Source: Lunularia cruciata
Lineage: Eukaryota > Streptophyta > Marchantiopsida > Lunulariales > Lunulariaceae
DNA length: 64,000 bases
Assembly: GCA_948567375.1 (NCBI GenBank)
Contig: OX419755.1
Span: forward strand, 76,034,931 to 76,098,930
Reading direction: 5' to 3'
Every line of letters starts with the position of its first letter. The stretch's first letter is position 1. This document shows positions 25,363 to 37,144 of the stretch, in pieces. The notes beneath the pieces were generated by a model. The model made no database searches, had not been told where the DNA came from, and was given only the letters and a program-made list of their open reading frames with translations. The translations under genes were made by a program, and so were the position numbers.

Positions 25363-27233
25363 TATGAGCCAGCCTTGTCTCTCACTCAAGATGAACTTAT
25401 GATGGCTATTATAGTAGCGCACCATGGACTAAGAAGACAAAGAACTCCAACTCCATCATACTCCTCTAAGACTAACACTCCAAGACTCAAGACATTGCTC
25501 ACTAGAGAACTCAATGAGAGAGAGATAGTTGCAAATGAAAGGATGCTGAGTACCACCTCACCCCTAGTTTATATACTTGTGAAATATTTATGCACCAAAA
25601 TTACTAATTACTGGAGTAACTCAAATTACTAGGCTAAAAGTCAAATAAAGTCAAAAAGCTAAAGGAATATCCATAACTCATGGGAATATTCTCCTAAGCA
25701 TGTGGTCTTATCTTGATCCAACCACTAAGTCAAAGATACCTTCACATGGGCAATCCTTGGACTATAGAAGAATTTGAAACAAAAAGACTTGTGGGTCCAA
25801 GAGCTCTCAACTCTTTTTTCAAAGCTAAACATCTAGGAATAATACCAAGTCAACACAGTAGAATCCAAAATAGTGGTGCTCATCTTTTCCACTTCCTCTA
25901 AAGTAAGATCCTTTATGTCTTAGCTATGACTAACTTTAGCTAATCATGACTAATGTAGAACCATCTTTTATCTCTCTATAAATAATATCTCTCAAGTAGT
26001 TGTAATTCTAAACTAATATCCCAAAACCACACACATGCACAAATGGATGTTACATTTACCCCGGACTAAGTTTTCACTTTGTTTTCAAAGTGAAGGTCGC
26101 TCTACCTTTTTTGATACATCTTCAACTTATCATGGTTAATCCTATCAATGTGTGTTCCTCCCAACTCCTTGAGATCATATGTGTAATTGCCCCACACCTT
26201 CTCCACTATGAAAGGTCCAAATTACTTAAGCAAAAACTTCTTTTGCACTCTCTTGAATCAAATGGAATCAAACAACATTACCTAATCACCTTCTTTGAAA
26301 GCCTTCACATTTTTCTTGCCTTGCCTCTTGTCATAACTCTCTTTTTGTTTCTTTTGGGCTTTCTCCACTCAAACCATATCAATTGCTCTTGCCTCTTCCA
26401 ATTCTATGAGTTGATCCTTCCTTGACTTCTTTGCATCACCTCCTTGTGCTTTCTTCAATCTCCTATGAATGCTTTGGAAGGTTGGAAGATCAAAGTGAAC
26501 AGGTCAGTAAGGTAGACTCAATACCATATACCAATTGAAATGGAGAATATCTAGTAGAAGTTTTCATGGTTGTCCTATACTCCCATAAAATTCCATGAAT
26601 CCTCTTATCCCATTGATGTTTAGCCCCCTTCATTTTTACATCTTTGGCCAACATCATGCACAAGGTCTGATTGGTTCTCTCTACTAAGCCATTGGAATTT
26701 GGCTTATAGGATTTAGTTTCTATGTGTGATAGAGAAATGTCATAGCATGTTTGTAGTGATGCTTCTTGTAAACCCTCCTCCTCTATCAGAAATCAACTCC
26801 AAAGGGCATCCAAACCTAATGATAATATGTTCATAAGGAAATCTACCCACTTCATTTTCATTCTTGTCCCTCAATGGTCTAGCCTCAACCCACTTGATAA
26901 GGTAATCAGTAACTACCGCAATCTATCAATTATTCCTTGGAGTTCTATTGAGAGGACCTACAAAATCAATTTCCCACTTCTCAAAAGGTCCTAGTGATGG
27001 AAATGATCTAAGTGGTGGAGTGGAAGTAGACCATGTAGCAAAAGCTTGACAAACATGATAAGTTTTGCAATAATCAAGACAATCCTTGAAAATCTTTCTC
27101 CAATAGTAACCTGCATCTAGAATCTTGAAAGTAGTCACCTTTCCTGCAAAGTGTCTTCCACACACTAAACCTTCATGAAACTCCTTTATGAGTAGGATAG
27201 ACTCTTCCTTACCCACTGCTCTTTGAAGTAGAA
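25363..27233 (-). mobile_element. Family A copy 3, partial (3' LTR plus integrase)
   Basis: The LTR lies at 25363-26054. It continues into minus-strand integrase sequence up to about 27233. The piece 26926-27279 encodes the HHCC zinc domain (FHEGLVCGRHFAGKVTTF, then YCKTYHVCQAFA) and ends with FEKWEIDFVGPLNRTPR, which carries the first catalytic aspartate; A2 has damage at that place. The rest of the element is missing: at about 27233 the sequence changes to an unrelated RT. Confidence 0.8.
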
Positions 27234-27643
27234 CGGAACAATGCGTATATGCATTGACTATCAAGGACTTAATCAACAAATGGCAAAGAATAAATATCCA
27301 TAACCTTGCATAGATAACTTATTTGATCAACTTAATGGAGCAAGGCACTTGACCAAGCTTGACTTGCAGAGCGGTTACAACCAAATCAGGATTGCAGAGG
27401 AAGACATACACAAAATAGCCTTTCAAACAAGGTATAATCACTTTGAGTACTTAGTGATGCCATTTGGCCTCACCAACGCTCCAACCACTTTCATGAATGA
27501 CATATTTAAGTTTAATGAATGACATATTTTGCCCATACTTGGATAAATCTATTCTCATTTTTCTTGATGACATCTTAGTCTACAATACAACAATGATAGA
27601 GCACAAGCAACATCTACGGGAAGTCCTCCAGATTCTATGACAA
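27234..27643 (+). pseudogene. Ty3-type RT scrap of another family (E)
   Basis: The translation gives [41 protein letters not shown] and ILIFLDDILVY (catalytic FLDD). These motifs differ from those of families A and B. A short duplication of tttaatgaatgacatat interrupts it near 27500-27530. It joins B3 RNase H at about 27643, possibly by template switching or patchwise deletion. Confidence 0.75.
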
Positions 27644-28017
27644 AATTAGTTCATATGCGGGAGAGTGCTTAGCAGAAATTTGGGTGGTAGCACATTTTTT
27701 ATGTTACTTATTTGATAACCTCTTTACTCTCATCACTAATCATCAGCCATTGAAGTGGTTGATGGATTCAGACAAGCTTTCAAGGAAGCTTGCACAATGG
27801 GCTCTGATTTTACAAGAGTATGATTTCATGATTATTCATAGACTTGGAGTGGTGAATCGTGATGCAGATGGGTTGAGTAGAAACCCATGTCCTAGCAGGA
27901 TCAGACCGGAGTATGTTGGCATGGGGAGACAGATGAGGAGATGGTACTAGGTTGGCATGCATCTGCCTTTCTTTGTATATTTTTTGAGTCTTTGATGGTA
28001 TCTCTCTCAATGCATAT
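27644..28017 (+). pseudogene. Family B copy 3, RNase H part
   Basis: This encodes FTLITNHQPLKWLMDSDKL, ALILQEYDFMIIHRLG and DADGLSRNPCPS, typical of the end of Ty3 RNase H. It is collinear with 43580-43925 in B4. At 28017 family C copy 2 breaks in; the element resumes at 40203. Confidence 0.85.
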
Positions 28018-28759
28018 TGTGACAACCCAACAAGTATTACTTTTGCGGTAATTAGGTAAATAAAGTTTATTCCCATAGAGATACAAGTCAGAAATGGTCA
28101 AATACAAAGCAAATAATAACAATGTAGTCCTTCTTGAGTTCATATTTAGTCTCTTAGGTAGAAACTACACCTAAAAGAGAGTAACAAGCATTGATCATAG
28201 TCTCGTCATGAATTACTCACTCATAATCACAATACTATCCAATCTTTCCAAACCAACTTTGATTGTGATGATTCAGATTCTCCCAAAGATGGCTACTTCA
28301 TTGCAAAATGACTTCACCTCAAAATTGCATTCCACCCTCCATTAAAGGCAGAACTTCCTTGATCAAAATTCATTCACATCAAACTCACGCCCCCTCACAA
28401 ATGCAAAATACTACCAACACTACAATTCCTCTCAGATCTGTCAAGGCATTGCTTTGATTGTGCTTTACTTAGGATCAAACACACATAATGAAGATCAAGG
28501 CTACAGAATCCAACATCCTACAAGCACACTAACTTGCACTTCAAAATTCTCCAAACACTCACAAACACAAACACAAACTTGATACTTGGAATTAAGCTCA
28601 AGCAACGAGCAATACAATACAACACTTGGCTTTATCTATCTTCAGAAATTGTGAATACTAAATAACATTTTGCTACAAATACCTCCTTTAAATAGGCAGA
28701 GCATTGATAGTTAACTAACAATATCATTTTACAACAACTTTACCAACCTGTAGATCTGA

Positions 28760-29342
28760 AATGACAATGCATCTCTTCATATCTACCTCTTCAAATCTCA
28801 AATTTATTACTACTCCAATCCAATGTCAACCTCAACCTCGACTTCCAAACCAAATGTTACTTCACAAATTTCTCCTTCTTTGTGTCTCTTTAATACTACT
28901 CCTAGATCCTCTATTTTTACTATCTTCACTACAAACTACAATTGCATTCCTATCTACTCTATCTATATTGTTATCTTTTGACCCACTCTTCTCTAATGTC
29001 TCGGGTAACTCACCAAAAGGACACTTGCACTCCTACTATTAATCCACACTTTGCACTTAACTTCATATCATTACAAATTTTATCCAAGTCTGATCTAACA
29101 AGATCCAATCAAAGACTCACATTATCTTCTACCTCAATCATCTTCCTATCTACACGATCTCTCAAACGAATCAAAAGATTGTTCAATTCTATATCCTTTG
29201 CCTTCCTCTTCCTTGTCTCCTGCACCAACAACTTCAACTTGTGCAATCTCGCTTCCTCCAACTTTATTTTGACTTCAGTATTGAGCATTGCTTTGAATTC
29301 TTTTACCACTATTCCTACTACATCCAACTCCATCCTTGGAAC
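28760..29342 (-). pseudogene. Family C protein, C-terminal coiled coil (copy 2)
   Basis: The open piece 29109-29342 encodes FKAMLNTEVKIKLEEARL, then KAKDIELNNLLIRLRD and KMIEVEDNVSL. It matches 3419-3700 in C1 residue by residue with conservative changes. The heptad-like spacing of Leu and charged residues suggests a coiled coil. A2 splits the gene here; the N-terminal part is at 38574-39670. Confidence 0.55.
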
Positions 29343-30033
29343 TATAACACCCATTTGTGCATGTGTGTGGTATTGTGATATTTAGCTTGGTATTACAATT
29401 ACTTGAGAGATATTATTTATATTGAGATAAAAGATGGTTCTACATTAGTCATGATTAGCTAAATTTAGTAATAGCTAAGATAGAGTGGACCTTACTTTAG
29501 AGGAAGTGGAAAAGATGAGCACCACTATTTTGGATTCTAGTGTGTTGACTTGGTATTATTCCTAGGTGTTTGGCTTTGAGGAAAGAGTTGAGAACTCTTT
29601 GGCCTACAAGCCTTTTTGTTTTGGATTCTTCTATAGTCCAAGGAAAGCCCATGTGAAGGAATCCTTGACTTAGTGGTTGGGTCAAGATAAGATCACATGC
29701 TAGTGGAATATGCCCATGTGAATGGATATTCCTTTCTACTTTTTGACTTGACTTGAATTTAAGTCTAGTAACTTGAGTAACTACGGTAACTAGTAACTTT
29801 GGTACGTAACTATTTCATGAGTATATAAACAAGGGGTGAGGAGGTACTCATCATCCTTTCATTTGCAACTATCTCTCTCTCATTGAGTTCTCTAGTGAGT
29901 AATGTATTGAGTCTTGGAGTGTTAGCCTTGGAGGAGTATGTTGGAGTTGGGGTTCCTTGTCTTCTAAGTCCATGGTGCGCTACCATAATAACCATCAAAG
30001 GTTCATCTTGAGTGAGAGACAGGCCGGCTCACA
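29343..30033 (+). repeat. A2 5' LTR
   Basis: It starts tataacaccc (consensus tgtaacaccc) and ends ggccggctcaca. The leader beginning tttttggttttg follows at once. Confidence 0.88.
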
Positions 30034-31574
30034 TTTTTGGTTTTGTTACCGGGACCTCTCTAGAAGGTAAGATAATGTTCTGCGTTCAATTTTACATTAA
30101 GCAGAAGGAGACTATGAGAGCTCACTTGGAGAGGAGAGAGCTGACCTTATGTTAGAGAACCAAGATCTATTCAAATACCCTGTAGTTCATTATGATGTCT
30201 TTGAAGTGATTTTGTATATCTTGTACTGTGAGCCGGCCTGTCTCTCACTCAAGATGAACCTCTGATGGCTATTATGCTAGCGCACCATGGACTAAGAAGG
30301 CAAGGAACCCCAACTCCATCATACTCCTCCAAGGCTAACACTCCAAGACTCAAGACATTGCTCACTAGAGAACTCAATGAGAGAGAGATAATTGTAAATG
30401 AAAGGATGATGAGTACCTCCTCACCCCTTGTTTATATACTTGTGAAATAGTTACGTACCAAACTTAGTAATTACCGTAGTAACTCAAGTTACTAGACTAA
30501 AAGTCAAGTAAAGTCAAAAAGTAGAAAGGAATATCTATTCATATGGGCATATTCCCCTAAGCATGTGGTCTTATCTTGACCCAACCACTAAGTCAAGGAT
30601 TCCTTCACATGCATGGGCTATCCTTGGACTAAAGAAGAATCCAAAACAAAAAGGCTTGTAGGCCCAAGAGTTCTCAACTCTTTCCTCAAAGCCAAACACC
30701 TAGGAATAACACCAAGTCAACACACTAAAGTCCAAAATAATGGTGCTCATCTTTTCTACTTCCTCTAAAGTAAGGTCCCCTCTATCTTAGCTATGACTAA
30801 CTTTAGCTAGCCATGACTAATATAGAACCATCCTTTATCTCTATATAAATAATATCTCTTAAGTACCTGTAATACCAAGCTAAATATCATAGTACCACTC
30901 ACATGTACAAATGGGTGTTTGGTACACATGAGAGAATTTGGAGAGATTGTGTGAGGTGGATTGCAAATTTTGGGGATTAAGGTGATTTTGGGTAAAATCT
31001 CAAGTTTGAGATCTGAACTTGAAATTTCTACACATGATAGTTTGGGTTGTTCTTCAGTTAGCACACTTAGAATTATTGTGACAGTTATTATGCGCATTGG
31101 GCTAGAATTTTTGAAAGTTGATAGGGTAAACTGCTCCTGCAATTGCATGCTCTCTGGAGAATTGTACATATTATGCCATTTCTTCAATTTTCAATGGATT
31201 GTTGTGAAACTTCTCAAGAACATTAAGTACATTATATCCTACCTGCTGACACAAAAATTAGACATGAATCATTCTTAAGCAGGAAGGTTATGAGTTTTTG
31301 AGTGAGGGGGGTGGTTTTCAGACCAAATATGAAATATGTGTGTTGAATAAAAAGGTGTCTAGGCCAAATGACTCTATGGAAAGATTTGAAATTTTGCAAG
31401 GAGGGACGCCTTGGAGTTGTGATCAGTTGTGCATAACTTCAAAGGACTGCCACATACTAGTTGAGATATTTGAGTGAAATTGTGAGGATCAATTTTGTAG
31501 AGTTGAGATCTCATGCATGAGGAGTTTGAGAGCAACAAAAAGCATGTTTGAGTGTTTAAAATCATCTTGGGAAC
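30034..31574 (+). other. A2 5' leader
   Basis: Untranslated leader collinear with the A1 leader, interrupted by a solo LTR at 30227-30921. Apart from that insertion I see no gene. Confidence 0.7.
30227..30921 (-). repeat. Isolated family A LTR in A2 leader, opposite strand
   Basis: Plus-strand ends are tgtgagccggc and gggtgtttg. It is flanked on both sides by gtac, a 4-bp target duplication. A1 shows the uninterrupted leader text (cttgtacacttggg on the minus strand near 12905). It is the innermost layer of the nest. Confidence 0.9.
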
Positions 31575-32048
31575 ATGGAGGGTCATCAAGAGTGGAAATC
31601 AAGACTATGCAAGATTCCCAAAGGGTTTGAGGTGATTGTAGGGGTGGATTTGAGAAAAAGAGAGTTTACAATAGAATTTGAAGAGAGTGTTGAGAGGATC
31701 CAAAAACCTATGCCACTTGGAGGAAAGAGTGAGTCTGAGTGCTTTCTATGTGGAGAGAAGGGACATAAGGCAAGTTCATGTCCGTTGACCTTTGAGAGCA
31801 AAAGATTAAGGGAAAAGAGAGGCTTACTTGACTTGGGTTTGCATGTTGGACCTTCTTCACCAAGATTGAGAGGGAGAAGATCTAAGACCAAGGAAATGTG
31901 TGAGGTTTGTGGAGTGGAAGGACTTCCAAAAGGAAATGAGTGTAGTGGAGTAAAAGCACTTTTGGAGACTTTGGTGAAGGATCTTGGAGAGAGTCTTAGT
32001 ACGGCTACAGAAATACTACCACCTTCATCAGCTAGTTCTCAAGATTAG
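31575..32048 (+). CDS. Accessory zinc-knuckle protein upstream of gag in A2
   Basis: A 157-residue open frame with an ATG start (MEGHQEWK) lies between leader and gag on the same strand. Residues about 56-69 form a CCHC zinc knuckle (CFLCGEKGHKASSC). A second cysteine cluster near residues 108-122 (CEVCGVEGLPKGNEC) could bind zinc too. The middle is basic (RGRRSKTKE). The end is Ser-rich. The knuckle suggests nucleic-acid binding; no catalytic motif is visible. A1 has the same gene broken by a duplication. Gag has its own separate knuckle, so this is an additional protein rather than displaced gag. A spliced N-terminal gag exon is an alternative. Confidence 0.6.
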   Translation: MEGHQEWKSRLCKIPKGFEVIVGVDLRKREFTIEFEESVERIQKPMPLGGKSESECFLCGEKGHKASSCPLTFESKRLREKRGLLDLGLHVGPSSPRLRGRRSKTKEMCEVCGVEGLPKGNECSGVKALLETLVKDLGESLSTATEILPPSSASSQD

Positions 32049-32286
32049 TGATGGAGATAATCTTTCAACTTATGGATAAACTATCCATGAGAGTTAGATT
32101 AATATGCACTCTAGGATTTGATGTTGCTATAGAAATCTTCAAGCAACCTGAACCTTTTATGTTCCCTAGGGTGGATTATTCTCAAATGGTGTTAGTCATG
32201 TATATACTCTATTAGTTTTAGAGTGAGAGAAAGAAAAGAGAAAAGACAAAAAAATTTGAGAGAAAAGAAAGATAGTGAGGGTTAAG

Positions 32287-33483
32287 ATGGGGAAACTTCC
32301 TGTTTTCTTTGGCAAGGATGGAGAAGATGTGGAGACTTCAAGAGAGCTTGCATAGGAAACAATGAGAGGAAGAAGAATGAGTGGGCCTCATTATTACCAG
32401 ATTTCTTTGAGGATGCAGCACTTACATGGTATGAGTTAGAATACCAAAAGAGAGAAGAGAGATGGGGAAGAAGAGTCTTGGGAGAGTTTGACTTCAACAC
32501 TCATTGGGAACTTTCTCCCAGATGAGAGTTATGAGAGATTGATGAGTGAGGTTACCTTCCTAAGACAAGGAGATGGAGAGAAAGTAAGAGTCTATGTGGA
32601 AAGAGTGGAAAAGTTAGAGTCCATATTTCACATAGTGTTGAGGAAGAGTGGAGATGATGTGGAGACTAGTATGATTGGCATAGGGGCCATAATCACCAAG
32701 GATTTTATGGGAGGGTTGAGACCACATATTAGAAGCAAGGTGAGATATGGGAAACCTTCTTCCAAGGTTGAAACTATCAAGATCACAATTTGTATGGAAG
32801 AGAGTTTGGAAGGGGATGAGAGTGATTTGGTGGTGAAGGAGGTTGTGCATCCTCCTCAAGGCTACAAGTATGGTAGAACTTCTAATAATTTGGTGGTAAG
32901 GGTTGCACCACAAATAGTAGTTGCTCCAGTTCTTGCACCTCCACCAAAGGATCCACTTCAAACCATCACAAAACAACTTGTAGATCTCAAAATCAATGTG
33001 GTGCAACTATGGGAGAAGAGAAAGGTGATCAGAATGAAGGGAGAGGGCCTAGGAGTTATGGAAACTATCCATATAGAGGAGGCCAACCAGCCAATAATTT
33101 CAATGATAGAAATTGTTTTGGTTGTGGAGGAAGATGCCATATCCAAAGGAATTGCCCAAATTCCACTTACCATGGAGGAAAGGGTTATGAGTGAGCCAAT
33201 AGAGGGAAAGAAGGAGGTAATGAAACCCTAGTGGCTTCTAATCCAAAAAAAGGTGAGGAGATAGCATCCATAGATGTGGTTGAGAGCAAGTATGAGAAGG
33301 GAGAGTGCTCAAACTCCAAGGGTCTTAATTTGGAGCTTTTGGCACAAGAGAAGAAGAGAGCTCGTTTTGCAAAGCATGTTCACTCTTCTCAAGGATTAAC
33401 TCCAAGCAAGGATACTCCTATGTCTACTAGGAGCACTTGCACCTCAACACCATTAACAACAAAGACTCCAAAGAAGAAGTAGG
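32287..33483 (+). pseudogene. A2 gag, frame broken near the start
   Basis: ATG at 32287 (MGKLPVFFGKDG). A short deletion relative to A1 near 32330 breaks the frame, and a later frame is open from 32488 (LIGNFLPDESYERLMSEV). The capsid-like domain is followed by a proline-rich stretch (VAPVLAPPPKD) and an intact CCHC knuckle (CFGCGGRCHIQRNC, near 33117) in a third frame. The basic C-terminus is at 33231-33482. Confidence 0.75.
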
Positions 33484-35107
33484 GGATAGAGGATTTCTTG
33501 ATTTCAAAGCAACAATGGAACTACAATGTGTTGGATGATGTTGGTAGTCACAAGGCTAATATCATAGTGGACTAATTGATTGCTTTGAACCCTACCTTGA
33601 GAACGGAGCTTAGAGGTGGTTTGATTTCTACAAGGAGCAAGAGGAAGAAGAAGGCAAAAAAGCTCCAACATCAATGGGGGTGGTAGATGCCAAGCCAGCA
33701 CCATGGGAGGCTTGTGAATATGCCTCCAAGATTGATGTGAGAGTGAATGGTCACAAAATCAAGGATGCATTGGTTGATGGAGGATCAGCAGTGAATGCCA
33801 TATCAGAAAGGTTGATGAAGAATTTTGGTATGACACCCTCAAGACCTTCAACATTTGTGGTGAGCCTGGCAAACAAGCAACAAGTTCGACCAGTAGGGGT
33901 GATGGATAAAGTGGTAGTTTCAGTTATGGGAGTTCAAAATCTCATGAATTTCCAAGTCTTGAAGGATTCAAGCTATGACTTACTTTTTGGGATGCCATGG
34001 TTGAGAGCAGCACGCACAACTGATTGGTGGCAAAAAGGGTACTTGAGGATTGGGCCATCAAACCATAGAGTCACAGCTCTTATAACTAACACCACCAACA
34101 CTTCACATTTAGATACACCATCTTCTGATTATTGGGAATTAGATTCTGAAGAAGGAGCTTCAAGTGTGGACATAAGCATGGAGGAGGAGACTTACACGAA
34201 GGAGGATGAATCTGAATCTGATTCAGATGTGTATCCTTTGTGTGCTATGGATTTTGCACCTAAGTCAAAGGTTTTGGAGGACCCAAATAAATCACCATTG
34301 ACACTTGAGGAGATAGAGAGAAGGTTAGCTACCCTCAAGTATTGGCCAAATGTTACCAAGGAGGAGAAGGTGAGATTTGAGGAGATTTTCCACAAGTTCA
34401 TCCATGTGTTTGCTTTTAGTTACAAGGATTTGAAGGAAGTTACCTTAGAGGAGCACAAGATAGAGGTGGATTCACATGCAAGACCAATCCACCAAAAGCA
34501 ACATTGTATTAGCCCACCAATATTTTTGGTTGTGAAGGAGGAGATTGATAAGCTCAAGGAGGCTGGATTTATCTTTGAGGTGAAGAATTCAAAATGGGTG
34601 TCTCCAATTGTCATTGTGAAGAAAAAGAATGGTAAGCTTTGGGTATGTGTGGATTACAAGGAGGTCAATGTTGTTACCAAGAAGGACTACTACACATTGC
34701 CATTTATTGATGAGATCTTGGAAGAGGTTGCAAGTCATGAGAGGTTCAGTTTTGGAGATGGTTATAGTGGATATAACCAAATCAAGATTGCACCAGAGCA
34801 TCAACAACTCACCACACTCACCACACCTTGGGGAACTTATGCTTTCAAGGTCATGCCTTTTAGGCTTTGCAATGCTCCAGCCACATTCCAACGGTCCATG
34901 AATAAGGTATTTGAACCTTTCATTGGGAAATCAGTAAGAGACTTTATTGATGACTTTTGTGTCTATGGGAGCAAGGAGGAGCACTTTGAGCACCTAATCA
35001 AGGTCTTGCAATACTTGGATGAGGAAAATGCATCACTCAACCCAAAGAAATGCATTTTTGGATGTGAAGAAGGTCTACTTTTGGGGCACATCATCTCCAA
35101 AGATTGA
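33484..35107 (+). pseudogene. A2 protease and reverse transcriptase
   Basis: A continuous frame of 477 codons runs from 33674. The protease has LVDGGSAVN as putative active site, then YDLLFGMPWLRAA. An acidic linker follows. RT motifs are KWVSPIVIVKKKNGKLWV, DGYSGYNQIKIAPEHQ, LCNAPATFQRSMNKVF and the catalytic FIDDFCVYG. The frame ends after LLLGHIISKD at a stop that splits RT from RNase H. The counterpart region in A1 (9611-10588 and 8954-9610) is more broken. Upstream 33484-33673 belongs to the same polyprotein but has stops. Confidence 0.85.
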
Positions 35108-35980
35108 ATAGTAGTTGATCCTAAGAAGGTGAGGAAAATCTCAGACCTTCCATTCCCTTCAAGCTTGACAAAGTTACGCCAATTCTTGGGGATGGTTGGA
35201 AACTATAGGAGGTTCATCTTCTCATTTTCCAACAAGGCTTATGCAGTGACCATCTACATGAAGAAGGGTGTAGATTACATGGTGATTTTGGAGGACCAGG
35301 AGGCTCTCAAAGCTTTTAAGGAGCTCAAGCAATCCCTTGTTGTAGCTCCAATTCTTGCTAAACCTGATTGGAGTAAGTCTTTCATCCTCTACACTGATGC
35401 TTCTAATGTAGCTATACGATGCACTCTTAGTCAATAAGACCAAGATGGGCATGATCATCCAATAGCTTATGCTAGTAGGTAGATGGTTTCAGCAGAAAAG
35501 AACTACTCTGTCATGGAGAGAGAAGGGTTGGCATTGATCTTTGGTCTCAAGAAGTTAAGACACTACTTGATTGGAGGGAAAGTCACCATTGTCACCGATC
35601 ACAAGGCCTTGAAGTACATCTTCAACAAGCCTAATGTTGATGTGAGATTAGCAAGGTGAATGATACTCTTGTTTGAGTACAACTACACCATTGAAGATAG
35701 GCCAAGAAAGAAACATGCAAATGCTGATTTGTTATCTAGAGCGTATGATCATGATGGAGATGAGCCAATGGATGATTCCTTCCCAGATGAGAAGCTCATG
35801 ACAATCTCAGTCACTCAAGAGGTTCCAATGGAGTACAAGGAGATTGTGGATTTTATGACAAGAGGTAACTATCCAAAAAGGATGCATGCTAGGGAGAGGA
35901 AGGCCTTTGCAGCAAGATCTAGACCTTACACAATGGTGGAGGATATTCTTTTCAACCAAGGAGCAGATGGTCTACTTTGA
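35108..35980 (+). pseudogene. A2 RNase H
   Basis: 35129-35437 is open: FLGMVGNYRRFIFSFSNK, a connection stretch, and FILYTDASNVAIRC with the TDAS motif. In-frame stops follow at about 35436, 35481 and 35657. The end of the domain reads HYLIGGKVTIVTDHKALKY and KKHANADLLSRAYD (35660-35980). Confidence 0.82.
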
Positions 35981-37098
35981 AGAGCAGTAGGTAAGGAAGA
36001 GTCTATCCTACATATAAAGGAGTTTCATGAAAGTTTAATGTGTGGAGGACACTTTGCAGGAAAGGTGACTACTTTCAAGATTCTAGATGCAGCTTACCAT
36101 TGGAGAGGGATTTTCAAGGATTATCTTGATTATTGCAAAACTTGTCATGTCTGTAAAGCTTTTGCTAGAAAGTCTACATCCACTCCACCACTTAGATCAA
36201 TTCCATTGCTATGACCTTCTGAGAAGTGTGGAATTTATTTGTAGATCCTCTTAATAGAACCCCAAGGAAAAATCTGTACATTGTGGTGGTTATGGATAAC
36301 CTTACCAAGTGGGTTGAGGTTAGACCATTGAGGGACAAGAATGAAGATGAAGTTGGTAGATTTCTTTATGAATGCATTATCACTAGGTTTGGATGCCTTT
36401 TAGAGTTGGTTTCTGATAGAGGAGGAGAGTTTACAGGAAGCATTACTACAACCATGCTATGACATTTCTCTATCACACATAGAGTAACTACATCCTATAA
36501 GCCAATTCCAATGGCTAGGCAGAGAGAACCAATCAGACCTTGTGCATGATGTTGGCCAAAGATGCAGAAATGGAGGGGGCTAAACATCATTGGGACAAGA
36601 GGTTCATGCAGTTTTGTGGGAGTATAGGACAACCATGAAGACTTCCACCGGGTATTTTCCATTTCAATTGGTATATGGTATTGATTCTACCTTACCTATT
36701 CACGTTGATCTTCCTACCTTCCAAAGCATTCATAGGAGATTGAAGAAAGCACAAGGAGGTAATGCACAGAAGTCAAGGAAGGAACAACTCATGGAGTTGG
36801 AAGAGGCAAGAGCAGTTGCTATGGTTTGAGTGGAGCAAGCCCAAAGGAAACAAAAGGAGAACTATAAAAAGAGGCAAGGCAAGAAGAAGGTGAAGCGTTT
36901 CAAAGAAGGTGATTGGGTAATGTTTTTTAATTCTATTTGATTCAAGAGAGTGCAAAAGAAGTTTTTGCCTAATTACTTTGGACCTTTCATAGTAGAGAAG
37001 GTGTGGGGCAATTACACCTATGATCTAAAGGAGTTGGGAGGAAGACACTTTGATAGTATTAACCATGATAAGTTAAAGATATATCATAGAAGGTAGAG
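35981..37098 (+). pseudogene. A2 integrase
   Basis: The HHCC domain is near 36020-36170 (FHESLMCGGHFAG, then YCKTCHVCKAFA). The core at 36226-36462 has VVVMDNLTKWVEVRPLRD and LVSDRGGEFTG with the second catalytic aspartate. The first catalytic aspartate is damaged: the A3 text WEIDFVG is frameshifted here. The tail at 36590-36829 and 36840-37098 is basic and ends with a stop shortly before the purine-rich tract. No chromodomain is apparent. Confidence 0.8.
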
Positions 37099-37123
37099 AG
37101 ACCTTCACTTTGAGGACAAAGTG

Positions 37124-37144
37124 AAAACTTAGTCCGGGGGTAAA
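37124..37144 (+). promoter_or_regulatory. Purine-rich tract at A2 3' LTR
   Basis: cttagtccgggggtaaa lies directly before the LTR start. The ggggg run is the likely plus-strand primer. Confidence 0.5.

Noticed and set aside
28018..28750. Left end of C2 as an LTR
   Set aside because: No matching direct repeat was found at the other end near 39500-40202.
30265..30450. 61-codon ATG frame antisense to the A LTR, with relatives at 25318 and 29810
   Set aside because: Frame is broken in other LTR copies and shows no recognisable domain. Probably chance.
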